DNA from: Bordetella petrii
Lineage (GTDB): Bacteria; Pseudomonadota; Gammaproteobacteria; Burkholderiales; Burkholderiaceae_B
NCBI GenBank assembly: GCA_017745595.1
Contig: WMBV01000017.1
Location: 1-64,000 of the forward strand
Reading direction: 5' to 3'
DNA length: 64,000 nt
Below the pieces are notes generated by a model. That model made no database searches. It saw only the letters and a program-made list of their open reading frames with translations, and was not told the DNA's origin. The position numbers and the translations under genes are program-made. Below are positions 34,243-46,281 of the stretch, piece after piece. The first letter of the stretch is position 1, and every line of letters begins with the position of its first letter.

Positions 34243-35574
34243 CTAGGCCGCGCCTTGACCGCGCGAGGCGACGCGGCCGCCTTCCGCCGGCCCGCCGGAA
34301 CGGATGTCTTGGGCCGCCTGGTCCCAGGCCATGCGGGGGTCGAAGCTCATGGCCGCGAGCATGGTCAGGATGACCACCAGGCCAAAAGCACCGGCCGCCG
34401 GGCCGGCGGAAATTTCCATGATGCCGCGGAAATGCGCCAGGGCGGATAACAATATCACGACGAAGACATCGAGCATCGACCACTGCCCGATGAATTCGAG
34501 CATTTCGTACAGCCGGGTGCGCTGGCGCGGGTTGATCCGGCTGCCGGACTGCACCGCGCCAGCCAGCACCACCAGGGCCAGGATCTTGGTCAGCGGCACG
34601 ACGATGCTGGCCACGAACACGATCAGGGCGATGTCCCATGAGCCGGTGTGCCACAGCTCGACCACCCCGCCCAGGATGGTGTGGCCGCTATCGCCCAGCA
34701 GGATCGAGTTGATGTTCATGATGGGCAGCACATTGGCCGGCACGTACAGCACCGCCGCGGCCGCCAGCAGCGCCCAGGTGCGCGCCAGGCTGTTGGGCTT
34801 GCGGTAATGCATGATGGCGCTGCAACGCACGCAGCGCGCGGCGCCGCCCTGGTGTTTGTGTCCGTATTCGTGTTCATGCTCGTGCCCGGCCAGGGCCTGC
34901 ACCTGCCCGCACACGTGGCAGCCCGCCAGTACCTGGCCCGCTTCGAGCCGGGGCACGCGTACCGGCACCACGCCGTTTTGCTCGGCATAGCGCCATACGG
35001 CGTGGGGCGACAGGCGGTCGAGCATGGTCAGCAACACCGTCAGGGCGCCGAAGGCATACAGGCCGGGCGCGGGGCCCACCGCGGCCATGCCGGCCAGTTT
35101 CACCACCGAAACCAGTACGCCCAGCAGGAATACAGGCACCATGCACCATGGCCGCAGCATGCCCAGCAGCCGCATCGCCGGCCGCAGCCCCGGCGGCTCG
35201 CGCCCCTGCGCCAGCGGCCACAACACCCATGCCAGCAGGCACAATTGCAGCAGCGGCAAGGCGAAACCGGCCAGGCCGGTCATGGTGGCAGTGGCCACAT
35301 AGCCCTGCTGCCAGGTCATGGATACGGCGTCGAGCAGCGAGGCCTCGCGCACCATGCCCTGCACCGACATCGTGATCACCGGATACGCATTGGCGATCAC
35401 GAAGACGATCAACGCGGCCACCGTCAGCGCCAGCCAGCCCGACAGGCTGATCCGGCTATACCGCCATAAGATCGTGCCGCAGCGCGAGCAAGTGGCGGTC
35501 TCGCCCGGCTGCAGTACGTGGCGCCTGAAGACGCTGGCGCAGTGTTCGCACGAGATCAGGGGCTCGCGGCTCAA
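34243..35574 (-). CDS. pqiA: Paraquat-inducible protein A (PqiA), His-rich loop
   Basis: A 443-aa inner-membrane protein with two tandem PqiA modules, each starting with a cysteine zinc-ribbon (CEHC ... CSRC; CHVC ... CVRC) followed by four hydrophobic segments. An unusual His-rich stretch, HEHEHEYGHKH, sits inside the second ribbon between its two Cys pairs. PqiA is thought to supply lipids to PqiB. The gene starts only 4 nt after the clpA stop, so it is translated from the clp transcript or coupled to it. Confidence 0.93.
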   Translation of the reverse strand: MSREPLISCEHCASVFRRHVLQPGETATCSRCGTILWRYSRISLSGWLALTVAALIVFVIANAYPVITMSVQGMVREASLLDAVSMTWQQGYVATATMTGLAGFALPLLQLCLLAWVLWPLAQGREPPGLRPAMRLLGMLRPWCMVPVFLLGVLVSVVKLAGMAAVGPAPGLYAFGALTVLLTMLDRLSPHAVWRYAEQNGVVPVRVPRLEAGQVLAGCHVCGQVQALAGHEHEHEYGHKHQGGAARCVRCSAIMHYRKPNSLARTWALLAAAAVLYVPANVLPIMNINSILLGDSGHTILGGVVELWHTGSWDIALIVFVASIVVPLTKILALVVLAGAVQSGSRINPRQRTRLYEMLEFIGQWSMLDVFVVILLSALAHFRGIMEISAGPAAGAFGLVVILTMLAAMSFDPRMAWDQAAQDIRSGGPAEGGRVASRGQGAA

Positions 35575-35578
35575 GGCG

Positions 35579-37888
<2,310 letters not shown>

Positions 37889-37944
37889 GCTTCCTCCGTA
37901 ACGCATCGAAGCGGTCGAAATACACGATTCATATTCTAAGCTGA

Positions 37945-40143
37945 TCAGGGCGTAACACCAGCGATTTCAAAAACCACACGGTCGTATCGGCCTTGCTCGT
38001 CCATGGCGGTCAGGGTATAGCGGCCATTGTGCACCATCGACAGTGTCAGCGGTGCCGCCGCCGCGCCGCGCTCGCGCACGCGTCCGTCCAGCATCCACCA
38101 CACCTGGCCGCGCGCCCCCTGCACGCTTACATCCAGTACTACATCCTGCCGGCCCGGAACGGGCCTCAGCACCGATCCGTTGGCCACGCCCTGCAAGCGC
38201 AACGGACCGCTGGCCACGTCGGCATAGCCGGCGAAAGCGGGCGGCACCGTGTCGTCCAGTGCCCAGGCCGCACGCGGCTGGGCACAGGCGCCGGCCTGCG
38301 CGCTGCCCTGCCGCCAGCCTGTAGGCCAGCACGTGACCACCGCCTGCACGCTGGACGGCCGCGGGCCGCGCACCGCGGCGCCGCCCGGCAAGGCGGCGGC
38401 GATGTCGCGCAGCAGCGGCGCGGCCACGTTGGCGCCGAAAAAACCCGGATTGGGCGTGCCGTCGGGCCGTCCCACCCATACACCGATGGTCCAGGCGTCG
38501 GTGACGCCCAGCGCCCAGGCATCGCGAAAGCCGAAGCTGGTGCCGGTTTTCCAGGCCAGCGGCCTGCCGCCCTGCGCCAGCGGCCGGTCGGGATGGCCGC
38601 CGCCTTCGAGAATGTCGCGCACGATCCAGGCGGCGCCAGCGCTCATCATACGGGACTCGACCCGGGGTTGTCGCGGCGCCAGGCGGGGCCGGCCCGCCAG
38701 TCCGCCGCGCGCCAGCGCCCGGTAAGCGCCGACCAGTTCTTCCAATGTGGTGCCGGCACCGCCCAAAATCAAGCTCAGGTTGGGCTTGGCCCCGTCCGGC
38801 ATGCGCAGCCGCACGCCGCCGGCCAGCAATGCCGCGGCGAATCGCGCAGGGCCGACGCGGTCCAGCAGGTCGACGGCGGGCACGTTCAGCGAGCGCTGCA
38901 AGGCCTGCGCCACACTGACCGGCCCCGAAAAGGCCGCCTGGAAGTTGCCCGGCGCATAGCCGCCGAACGATAGCGGCGCATCCAGCAGCAGGCTTTCCGA
39001 ATGCACCAGCCCTTCGTCCAGGGCCTGCGCGTAAAGAAACGGCTTGAGCGTCGAACCCGGCGAGCGCACGCCGCGCACCATGTCCACGTGCGCATAGCGG
39101 CTGGCGTCGGAAAAATCGGCCGAACCGGCGTAGGCCTTGACCTCGAGCGTATCGTTGTCCATGACCAACACCGCCATCGATACTTTCGGCGGCAGCGCGT
39201 CGACCCGGTCGAGCAGCATGCGTTCGGCGGTGGCCTGGATCTCGGCATCCAGCGTCGATGCCACGATGGACGGCTGCCGGCCGGCCCGCCGCTGGCCCGC
39301 CAGCAAGCGTTGGGCGGCCAACGGCGCCAGCCAGCGCGCCCGCAGGGGCGGCGCCGCCACGGTCTCGATGCGCGCGTCGGCCACCTCTGCCGCGCTCCAG
39401 CCGCGCGCCCGCATCCGGTCCAGCACTTTGTCGCGCGCGGCCTGCGCGGCCCGCGGATGCCGGTCGGGGCGCAGGCGCGACGGCGCCTGCGGCAGCGCCG
39501 TCAACAGCGCCGCTTCGGCCGGGCTGAGATCGCGGGCGGACTTGCCCAGCCACAGGCGCGCAGCCATTTCCACCCCTTCGACGATGCCCCCCATCGGGGC
39601 GTGCGTCAGGTACATGGCCAGGATTTCGTCTTTGCTGTAGTGCCATTCGAGCTGCAGCGCCCGCGCGATCTGGCGCAGCTTGGCGGCCGGCGAGCGCGAC
39701 GGCAGCGCCGCCAATTGCGGATCCAGCAGGCGCGCCACCTGCATCGTCAGGGTCGAGCCGCCCGACACGATGCGGCCGTGCGCCAGCCATTGCCAGGCGG
39801 CGCGTCCCAGCGCCACCGGGTTCACGCCCGGGTGCCAATAGAACCAGCGATCTTCGTAGCCCAGCAGCGTTTCAAGATAAACCGGCGCCACCTGGCCGGG
39901 CCCGACCGGATAGCGCCACATGCCGTCGCGGCTGGGGTACGTGCGCAGCGGCGTACCGTCGGCCGCCACCACCACGGCCGCGCCGCCGCTGTCCACCGGC
40001 GGCAGCGGAAAGCGGCGATCGAGCCCCCACAGCACCGCCAGGGCCGCCAGCAGCAGGCCCGCCAGCAGCGCCGCGCGCCGCCGGCCGCGCGCGCGCCCTA
40101 CCGCGCCGGCGCGCCGCGGTCGCGGATCTCGATGGGGCTCCAT
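37945..40143 (-). CDS. pbpC: Penicillin-binding protein 1C
   Basis: A 732-aa bifunctional peptidoglycan synthase-like protein. A basic N-terminus and one membrane anchor (residues about 23-40) are followed by the GT51 transglycosylase domain (catalytic Glu97 in GYEDRWFYWHPG), the transpeptidase domain (Ser364 in GSTLKPF; KTG near residue 530 in WKTGTSFGF) and the C-terminal PBP1C-specific domain. It begins 46 nt inside the end of the alpha-2-macroglobulin gene, with AGGAGA before its ATG. The pairing with that gene is known in many Gram-negatives and suggests a linked repair/defence role in the periplasm. Confidence 0.95.
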   Translation of the reverse strand: MEPHRDPRPRRAGAVGRARGRRRAALLAGLLLAALAVLWGLDRRFPLPPVDSGGAAVVVAADGTPLRTYPSRDGMWRYPVGPGQVAPVYLETLLGYEDRWFYWHPGVNPVALGRAAWQWLAHGRIVSGGSTLTMQVARLLDPQLAALPSRSPAAKLRQIARALQLEWHYSKDEILAMYLTHAPMGGIVEGVEMAARLWLGKSARDLSPAEAALLTALPQAPSRLRPDRHPRAAQAARDKVLDRMRARGWSAAEVADARIETVAAPPLRARWLAPLAAQRLLAGQRRAGRQPSIVASTLDAEIQATAERMLLDRVDALPPKVSMAVLVMDNDTLEVKAYAGSADFSDASRYAHVDMVRGVRSPGSTLKPFLYAQALDEGLVHSESLLLDAPLSFGGYAPGNFQAAFSGPVSVAQALQRSLNVPAVDLLDRVGPARFAAALLAGGVRLRMPDGAKPNLSLILGGAGTTLEELVGAYRALARGGLAGRPRLAPRQPRVESRMMSAGAAWIVRDILEGGGHPDRPLAQGGRPLAWKTGTSFGFRDAWALGVTDAWTIGVWVGRPDGTPNPGFFGANVAAPLLRDIAAALPGGAAVRGPRPSSVQAVVTCWPTGWRQGSAQAGACAQPRAAWALDDTVPPAFAGYADVASGPLRLQGVANGSVLRPVPGRQDVVLDVSVQGARGQVWWMLDGRVRERGAAAAPLTLSMVHNGRYTLTAMDEQGRYDRVVFEIAGVTP

Positions 40144-43100
40144 CGTTCTCCTACGCCTCGCAATTCGGGCCGGTACATGTCTTCGGCCACGCTGGACGGC
40201 ACCGCGTAGCGCCCCGGCGTCACCACGCGCGCCATGTAGAACACCTCGACCGCGCTGCGGTCCAGGGCCACGGCGGCGACGTAGCGGTCATCGCGGAACT
40301 CGCGGTGCTTGATGGCCGGGTTGGCCAGCGCGTCGGCGACGCGGGTGCCCCCGATCTGCCAGTCTTGCATGTCGGGGCTCTGCGACAGATTCAGGTTTTC
40401 GACTTCGAAGCCGGCCGGCACGCGGTCGACCACCAGCGCGTCGGGCAAGATCTGGTCGGCCGAGACGCGCAGCTTCACCACCAGCAGGTCGCCCGTGCGC
40501 AGCACGCCGCCGTCCCAGGGCTTGCCATCGGGCGTGTACCAGCTGCGCTGCAGGCGGATGACGTCGCTGCGCGGCGCCGGCGGTTCGCGGCGCGTACCTT
40601 GCATATCGAACTCGACGAACAAGGGCTGCGTGCCGGTGTTGGTAAGCTGCAAAGCCGCCAGATCGGCGCCGTCCAGGGCCACGCTGCGATCGGCCGCGCC
40701 GCCCAGGTCTTGCCGCCCTTGCGCCGTGACCAGCGCCGCCGCCCAGGGCTGCCCGGCATCGCCGCCGGCGGCGGCCGCGGCCAGCACCAGGGCCATCTGC
40801 TCTTGTGTCGACAAGTACGAACGCCCCTGCAGGCGGTGGTCGAGCTGGGACAGCCAGGCTTCGCGGTCCGGGTCCGCCAGTTGGTACTGCACCGCCAGGG
40901 CATAGGCCAGCGCGTAATCGCGTACCGCGCTGCCGTAGTCGCCCAGCCATTCGTAGGCGTCGCCGCCGCCATGGAACCGGTAGCCGTAGGGGCGCGCCAG
41001 CGCCAGCTTGACGGCCTGCTCCATGCGTCCCGCATCGCCCATCAGCTGGAAAGCGGCCGCCAGCTGGATCAGCGGCAACGGCGACAAGGCCCGTTCCTGG
41101 TAACGGTCGAACAGTTGGCGCACCGTCGAGAGCGGCGCCTGGCGGTCGCGCGCCAGCACCAGCGCGGCCGCGGCAAAGCCGGCGAAGCGGCGGTGGTCGT
41201 TGCGCAGCGTGTCGGCGTTGTCGCGATCGACCCGGCCGCTCTGCAGATCGCGGCGCAACTGGTCCGGCCAGGTGCCGAACCGGCCCGCGCTTTGCTGCAG
41301 CTGTTCCAGCAGCCAGGTGCGCGGACGCGCCAGCGCCTCGTCGGGCACGGGGAACTCCCGGTCGCGCGCATCCTGCATGAACCCGGTGGCATAGGCGGTC
41401 AGCCAGATATCGCGCGCAGACGCGTCGCCCCACAGCGAATAGGCGCCGGCCGCGTTGCGCATGCCGGCCAGGCGGCCCAGCGCGCCGGCGATCTTTTCGG
41501 CGCGTTCCTCGTGCGTGTGCGCAGGCAGGCCGAAGCGCCGGGCCTCGGCATCGTCGATCAACACCCAGGGCACGGCGGCGCTGATGGTCTGTTCGGCGCA
41601 GCCATAGGGATACGTGAGCAGGCGCTGCACCAGGCGCGCCACGTTGATGGGCGGCCGGTTCGACATGCTGAGGCTGGCCGTGATCGAATCCGGGTAATAG
41701 CCCGCGGCCAGCGCGCCCCCCGGCGCATAGCTTTCGCCCGGTGCCAGCCGCAGCCGGCGCGAGCGGTTTTCGGGCGCGTGGGCCGGCTGCACCTGCAGCA
41801 CCGATTCGCGCACGATGTGCACGGGCTTGGCGCCGCCCGTGCCGTCGATCCGCAGCCGCAGCTGCCCCAGCCCATACGAACCGGTGGCCGTGGCCTCGAA
41901 GCGCAGCGTGGTGCGTTGCCGGTCTTGCAGCGTAACGCTGCGCGACCCGTCCGCAATGGCCAGCGGATCGAGCGCGCGCAGATCCACCGCCACCTGCTGC
42001 GTGGCGCCGCTGAGATTGGTGAGGTCCAGCGCCACCGCCGCCCGGTCGCCCGGCGTGATGAACCGCGGCATGCTGAGTTCGGCCACGATGGGCGCCGCCA
42101 CCACCATTTCGGCATCGGTGCTGCCGTATAGATCGTCGGTGAAAGCAACGGCCATCAGGCGCAGCGTACCGTTGAAATCGGGCAGGTCCAGCGCGATATC
42201 GGCCTCGCCGCGCTCGTTGAGCGCCACCGGCCCCGAGTACAGGTCCACCAGCTTGACCTTGCGCGGCAGGCTGCGGCTGTCGCCGCGCAGGGCCGCGTCG
42301 CCGCCCCACTTCAAACGGCCCGTGGTGCCGTCCATTTTCTCGATCAGCTTGCCGTACATATCGCGCAGTTCCGCGGCATAGCGATGCTTGCCGAAGAAGA
42401 AATCGAGCGGGTCCGGCGTGGCATATTGATTGATGTTCAAGATGCCCACATCGACCGCCGACAACGTGACGGTGGCCTGCTTGCCCTGGGCGCCGTCGAC
42501 CTTGACGCGCACGGTGGTGCGCTGCTCGGGCTCGACCTTGCCCGCGGCGTCGAGCCTGACGTCCAGCTTGCGCTCGGCGCTGGCGATGGGCAGGAACGTC
42601 AGGCCCACCGCGCGGGCCGGCGTGACGCGATCGCCCGCGCTGCCGGGACGGAACACCACGGCCGACACGTACAGATCGTGGCGCTTCCACGACGGATCGA
42701 GCGGGATGTCTACCTGCGTGCCGGCCGCCTGTACCGGCACCCAGCGCGACCACAGCATGCGGTCGCCCTCGACCGTGACCAGCGCCTGGCCGTCGTGCGG
42801 CGGCGTAATGGTCAGCCTGGCGGCGTCGCCCGGCCGGGCCGGCACGCCTTCGAGCTTCATCTGCACCCGGTCGGGCCGGTTGCCCACCGCCTCGGCATCC
42901 TGCGCGCCCCATCCGGCATAGAACCTATAGCGCATCACCTGGCCGGTCTGCGGATCGGCGATCTCCAGCCGATAGCGTCCCCAGCCCACCGGCAGGGTCA
43001 AGGTCGTGCGATCGGGCAGCGCAATGACGCGCGACTCGACCAGCTCTTCGGTGTCGGTGTAGCCGCTGTTCCAGCCGCGCTGGTCGTCGTAGCGCCAGTA

Positions 43101-45290
43101 ATAGCGGCGGTCTTCGCGGAACAGGCGCAATTGCGCCTCGGGCAATGGCACGACCTTGCCCGTGGCATCCACGCGCACCGCCTCGAAGCCGGCGGGCGCG
43201 CCTTCGCGCGTGACGTCATCGTCGAACAGCGGGCGCACGGCGATGAGCTTGTCGGCCGGCCAGACGCTGCGCTCGATGGAGCGCACCACCGGCCGCCCGC
43301 CCGATTCCAGCAGGCTGGCCGACAGCCGCACGCGCAGCGGCGAATGCGCGGCGCCGGCGCCTTGCGGGTCTACCGTGAGTTGCGCCGCGCCCTGGTCATC
43401 GAGTTTGCCCTCGGGCAATTCTTCGTAATGCCGCAACGTGTCGTCGGCGACATCGCCGAAGATGAATCCCGGCCATTGCTGCGCCAGCGCATGGCGGTCG
43501 CGCCGCACCTGGAACCTGGCCAGCAGCCGGTTGCCGGCCGCCGGGGCGCCATACAGGTAATCGCCCTGCACGCCGACCTGCCAGGGTTCGCCCGGCGCCA
43601 GAACAGGCTGGGCGGAATCCAGCCGCAGTTTCATGCGTTCGGGCAGGAATTCCTCGACCTGGAACCACCACGACGCGTCGGGGATCTTGGCGGCGGGGTC
43701 GACCCGCAGTTCGAGCAGCCATTTGCCGGTCTGGGCGTCCACCGGCAGGCCGATGCCATGCTGCACATAGCCCGGGACTTGCGCCGCCGGCTGCCACAGT
43801 TCGCTGCGCACCACGCGCCCGTCGGGACGCTTAAGCGTGGCGGTCAGGGGCGCCCTTGGCAGCGCGCGGCCGTCGGGGTCGCGCGGCAGCACCGACACCT
43901 GGAACGTCTCGCCCGGCCGATACAGGTTGCGGCCGGCGTAGACGAACAGGTTGTTGTTGCGCGAGGGATGGCCGCCTATGTCGTATTCGGACAGGTCGAG
44001 CGCGGGTTCGCCCAGAGCCAGCACGGTCAGTTCGGCGCCGCGCACGGCGCGCACCAGGCGCGCGCGCGCCGGATCGCCGTCGAAGCGCACGTGTCCCGCC
44101 TGGTCGGCGCGGGCGCGCGCCAGCACCTTGCCGGCGCCATCCACCAGCTCGACGTCGGTGTCGGCCAGCGGCTCGGCGCTCTTGAGCGATACCGCATAGG
44201 CCTCGATGCCGTCGGCATAGCGCCGCGCATGCAGGCCGATATCGCTGACATAGAAATAGGTGACCTGGTATTCATAGCGAAAGCGCCCGGGTTCGCTCAT
44301 GACCGCCACGTAGATACCGGGCTGGCGCAATTCGGCCAGCGTCTCGACCGGCAGGAAAGTGACATGGCGGCGGTTGGGCCGGTCATCGGTCAGGAAGCGG
44401 CCCTGGTAGACGCTGGTGGTCAGGCTGTGCAGCCGGTCCAGGTCCCAGTTGCTGACCGATCCTTTCAGGCTGCGGTTGTCGGCATAGCGCCAGTCGTCGG
44501 CATCGTCGTCGTCGCTATTGGACGCGTGGCCCAGGCCCAGCACATCGTCGAAGAATTCGGCCATGTGTTCGGGCGCCACACGCAAAAACTGCACATCGAC
44601 CTCGGGCACATTCACCGTGGTCACGGGCAGGCCGCCATTCTGGCCGGCCGGCAACACCACGCCGCGGCTGGCGAAATAGAACGAAGGCGGCATGGCCGGC
44701 GTCTGCACGCTGCATTGGTGATCGGCCCCCAGCGTGGCGCCGGACTGCGCGCCCGGCAAGGCGGCGCGCAGCCGCACCGCATAGCGGTGCCGCGGCTGCA
44801 CATACGGGAAATACGCCATGCGCGGGTTGTCGCCCACCACCCAGGCGCCCTGCACCGGCTTGCCCTGCGGCGCGGACTCGCCCGCGGCCACGGCCGAGGC
44901 AGCCGCCGGCGCCGTGTCCGCGTCGGTATCCGAGGCGTCGTCGGCTGGCTTGGCCGCGCCGCCATCGATGACATCGAGAAAGGAATCGAGCCGGGCCTTG
45001 CGGTCCAGCGGCTGGGTGAACGTGACCGCCAGCGCCAGCGTGTCGTTGTATTCGCGCGCCTGGCAGTCGAGCACCGCGAACGGATCGGCCTGGCCGACGG
45101 TAGCGGCGGGCTGCGCCGGGGCAGAGGGCGCCCGGGGCGATGGCGCCGTGACCGGGGCTGCCGCGGCCGGCGCCTCGGCGGCGGGCCGGGCCGTGCCCGG
45201 CAGGCCTCCATGGCCGGCCCACCAGCCCAGTCCGACGGCCATGGCCACCACCACCGCCAATATTGCGACAGCGCCCGCTTTCTGACTCAT
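40098..45290 (-). CDS. Bacterial alpha-2-macroglobulin (YfhM-like)
   Basis: A 1730-aa protein started at the ATG at 45290 (AGGGG 6 nt upstream; a GTG lies one codon earlier). An N-terminal hydrophobic segment (AVAILAVVVAMAVGLGWWA) anchors or exports it, but no lipobox Cys is present, unlike E. coli YfhM. The thioester motif CAEQ lies in YPYGCAEQTISA (Cys1231), so the covalent protease trap should be functional. MG domains lie before and the receptor-like domain after. It is expected to trap proteases in the periplasm, and PBP1C (pbpC, overlapping) may repair the resulting cell-wall damage. Confidence 0.93.
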   Translation of the reverse strand: MSQKAGAVAILAVVVAMAVGLGWWAGHGGLPGTARPAAEAPAAAAPVTAPSPRAPSAPAQPAATVGQADPFAVLDCQAREYNDTLALAVTFTQPLDRKARLDSFLDVIDGGAAKPADDASDTDADTAPAAASAVAAGESAPQGKPVQGAWVVGDNPRMAYFPYVQPRHRYAVRLRAALPGAQSGATLGADHQCSVQTPAMPPSFYFASRGVVLPAGQNGGLPVTTVNVPEVDVQFLRVAPEHMAEFFDDVLGLGHASNSDDDDADDWRYADNRSLKGSVSNWDLDRLHSLTTSVYQGRFLTDDRPNRRHVTFLPVETLAELRQPGIYVAVMSEPGRFRYEYQVTYFYVSDIGLHARRYADGIEAYAVSLKSAEPLADTDVELVDGAGKVLARARADQAGHVRFDGDPARARLVRAVRGAELTVLALGEPALDLSEYDIGGHPSRNNNLFVYAGRNLYRPGETFQVSVLPRDPDGRALPRAPLTATLKRPDGRVVRSELWQPAAQVPGYVQHGIGLPVDAQTGKWLLELRVDPAAKIPDASWWFQVEEFLPERMKLRLDSAQPVLAPGEPWQVGVQGDYLYGAPAAGNRLLARFQVRRDRHALAQQWPGFIFGDVADDTLRHYEELPEGKLDDQGAAQLTVDPQGAGAAHSPLRVRLSASLLESGGRPVVRSIERSVWPADKLIAVRPLFDDDVTREGAPAGFEAVRVDATGKVVPLPEAQLRLFREDRRYYWRYDDQRGWNSGYTDTEELVESRVIALPDRTTLTLPVGWGRYRLEIADPQTGQVMRYRFYAGWGAQDAEAVGNRPDRVQMKLEGVPARPGDAARLTITPPHDGQALVTVEGDRMLWSRWVPVQAAGTQVDIPLDPSWKRHDLYVSAVVFRPGSAGDRVTPARAVGLTFLPIASAERKLDVRLDAAGKVEPEQRTTVRVKVDGAQGKQATVTLSAVDVGILNINQYATPDPLDFFFGKHRYAAELRDMYGKLIEKMDGTTGRLKWGGDAALRGDSRSLPRKVKLVDLYSGPVALNERGEADIALDLPDFNGTLRLMAVAFTDDLYGSTDAEMVVAAPIVAELSMPRFITPGDRAAVALDLTNLSGATQQVAVDLRALDPLAIADGSRSVTLQDRQRTTLRFEATATGSYGLGQLRLRIDGTGGAKPVHIVRESVLQVQPAHAPENRSRRLRLAPGESYAPGGALAAGYYPDSITASLSMSNRPPINVARLVQRLLTYPYGCAEQTISAAVPWVLIDDAEARRFGLPAHTHEERAEKIAGALGRLAGMRNAAGAYSLWGDASARDIWLTAYATGFMQDARDREFPVPDEALARPRTWLLEQLQQSAGRFGTWPDQLRRDLQSGRVDRDNADTLRNDHRRFAGFAAAALVLARDRQAPLSTVRQLFDRYQERALSPLPLIQLAAAFQLMGDAGRMEQAVKLALARPYGYRFHGGGDAYEWLGDYGSAVRDYALAYALAVQYQLADPDREAWLSQLDHRLQGRSYLSTQEQMALVLAAAAAGGDAGQPWAAALVTAQGRQDLGGAADRSVALDGADLAALQLTNTGTQPLFVEFDMQGTRREPPAPRSDVIRLQRSWYTPDGKPWDGGVLRTGDLLVVKLRVSADQILPDALVVDRVPAGFEVENLNLSQSPDMQDWQIGGTRVADALANPAIKHREFRDDRYVAAVALDRSAVEVFYMARVVTPGRYAVPSSVAEDMYRPELRGVGERWSPIEIRDRGAPAR

Positions 45291-45386
45291 CACATGCCCC
45301 TGTACAGCGTATGCGAGCGCGGCGCGCCCTGGGCCATCGGGCTGGCGAGCGCCAGCCGGCGGCGGAGATATATATAGATAGTGCCG

Positions 45387-45701
45387 TTATACCGGTTCCA
45401 TGACGCACTGCAGCGGATGCTGGCGCGCGCGCGCGTATTGCGCGACCTGCGCGATCCGCGTGGCCGCCACATCGCGCGGATAAACGCCACAGGTACCGCG
45501 CCCCTCGTGATGGACCTGCAACATGATGCGGGTGGCGTCTTCCTGGTTCTTGCCGAAGAACTTCTGCAGGATCGTCACCACGAATTCCATCGGCGTGTAG
45601 TCGTCGTTAAGCAGCACCACCTGGTACATGGGGGGCGGCGCGGTACGGGCCGGCGCCTTTTCCACAGCCACGTCGCGCTGGGTATCCAAGGTCGAACTCA
45701 T
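45387..45701 (-). CDS. clpS: ClpS, adaptor of ClpA
   Basis: A 104-aa adaptor (start [10 protein letters not shown] at 45701; a further Met 11 codons upstream is possible). The conserved core [28 protein letters not shown] binds ClpA and N-degrons; [19 protein letters not shown] is the ligand pocket segment. ClpS directs N-end-rule substrates to ClpAP. It is separated from clpA by about 7.5 kb carrying the alpha-2-macroglobulin and pbpC genes, all on the same strand. Confidence 0.95.
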   Translation of the reverse strand: MSSTLDTQRDVAVEKAPARTAPPPMYQVVLLNDDYTPMEFVVTILQKFFGKNQEDATRIMLQVHHEGRGTCGVYPRDVAATRIAQVAQYARARQHPLQCVMEPV

Positions 45702-45782
45702 AGGGCGGGATTCTATTGAAACAGGGATAGGCAATGCCGGGACTTACGTAAATTTACAGACAGAAATGCGTAGTTTCCGCAC

Positions 45783-45812
45783 TTGACGCCGGAAAGAAAA
45801 GCAGAGCATTAT
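45783..45812 (+). promoter_or_regulatory. Promoter of the cold-shock gene
   Basis: TTGACG (45783-45788), an 18-nt spacer and CATTAT (45807-45812). Transcription would start near 45819, giving a leader of about 100 nt before the cold-shock gene, as is usual for cspA-type mRNAs with thermosensing leaders. Confidence 0.55.
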
Positions 45813-45921
45813 CCACGCATTCGGGGGCGCGAGCTGCGGCGAGGGCCACCCGGAAGCCGGAAGGCCACCGGCCCAGGCCTTATGCCTTCTGTCAAACATA
45901 CGATTCAATGAGGCAGTCCGC

Positions 45922-46167
45922 ATGTCTGATACGACCGCAACCGCCGTCCAAGGGGACAATCCCAAATCGACGGGTACCGTCAAATGGTTCAACGATGCGA
46001 AGGGTTTCGGCTTCATTACGCCCGATGACGGCGGTGAAGATTTGTTCGCGCATTTTTCGTCCATCCAGATGAACGGTTTCAAGACCCTGAAAGAAGGCCA
46101 GAAAGTGGCATTCGAAATCATCCAGGGCCCTAAAGGCAAACAGGCATTGAATATCACGTCGGCCTGA
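45922..46167 (+). CDS. CspA-family cold-shock protein
   Basis: An 81-aa cold-shock domain protein with a short N-terminal extension ([16 protein letters not shown]). RNP1 (KGFGFITP) and RNP2 (DLFAHFS) are intact, so it should bind single-stranded RNA/DNA and act as an RNA chaperone. It stands divergently from clpS, a common neighbour in betaproteobacteria. A GC-rich hairpin at 46186-46222 follows. Confidence 0.95.
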   Translation: MSDTTATAVQGDNPKSTGTVKWFNDAKGFGFITPDDGGEDLFAHFSSIQMNGFKTLKEGQKVAFEIIQGPKGKQALNITSA

Positions 46168-46185
46168 CGCCCAGTATCTGTACAG

Positions 46186-46228
46186 CGCCGCCCGTGCGCC
46201 GGCCTGCCGGCAACGGGCGGCGTTATTG
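46186..46228 (+). terminator. Probable terminator of the cold-shock gene
   Basis: CGCCGCCCGT (46186-46195) pairs with ACGGGCGGCG (46213-46222); a nested CCGGC/GCCGG lies in the loop. It is followed by TTATTG, a weak T-run, so the efficiency is uncertain. Confidence 0.55.
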
Positions 46229-46281
46229 CCCGGGCGGGGCGCAATGCCCCGCCCTGTTATTGTCCGCCGTTTCCCCGCTTC

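Noticed and set aside
42384-45377. Plus-strand open frame of nearly 1000 codons opposite the alpha-2-macroglobulin gene
   Set aside because: It is antisense to a gene with a clear family match. High G+C keeps the opposite frame open, and the translation is rich in Arg/Ala/Gly/His with no domain.
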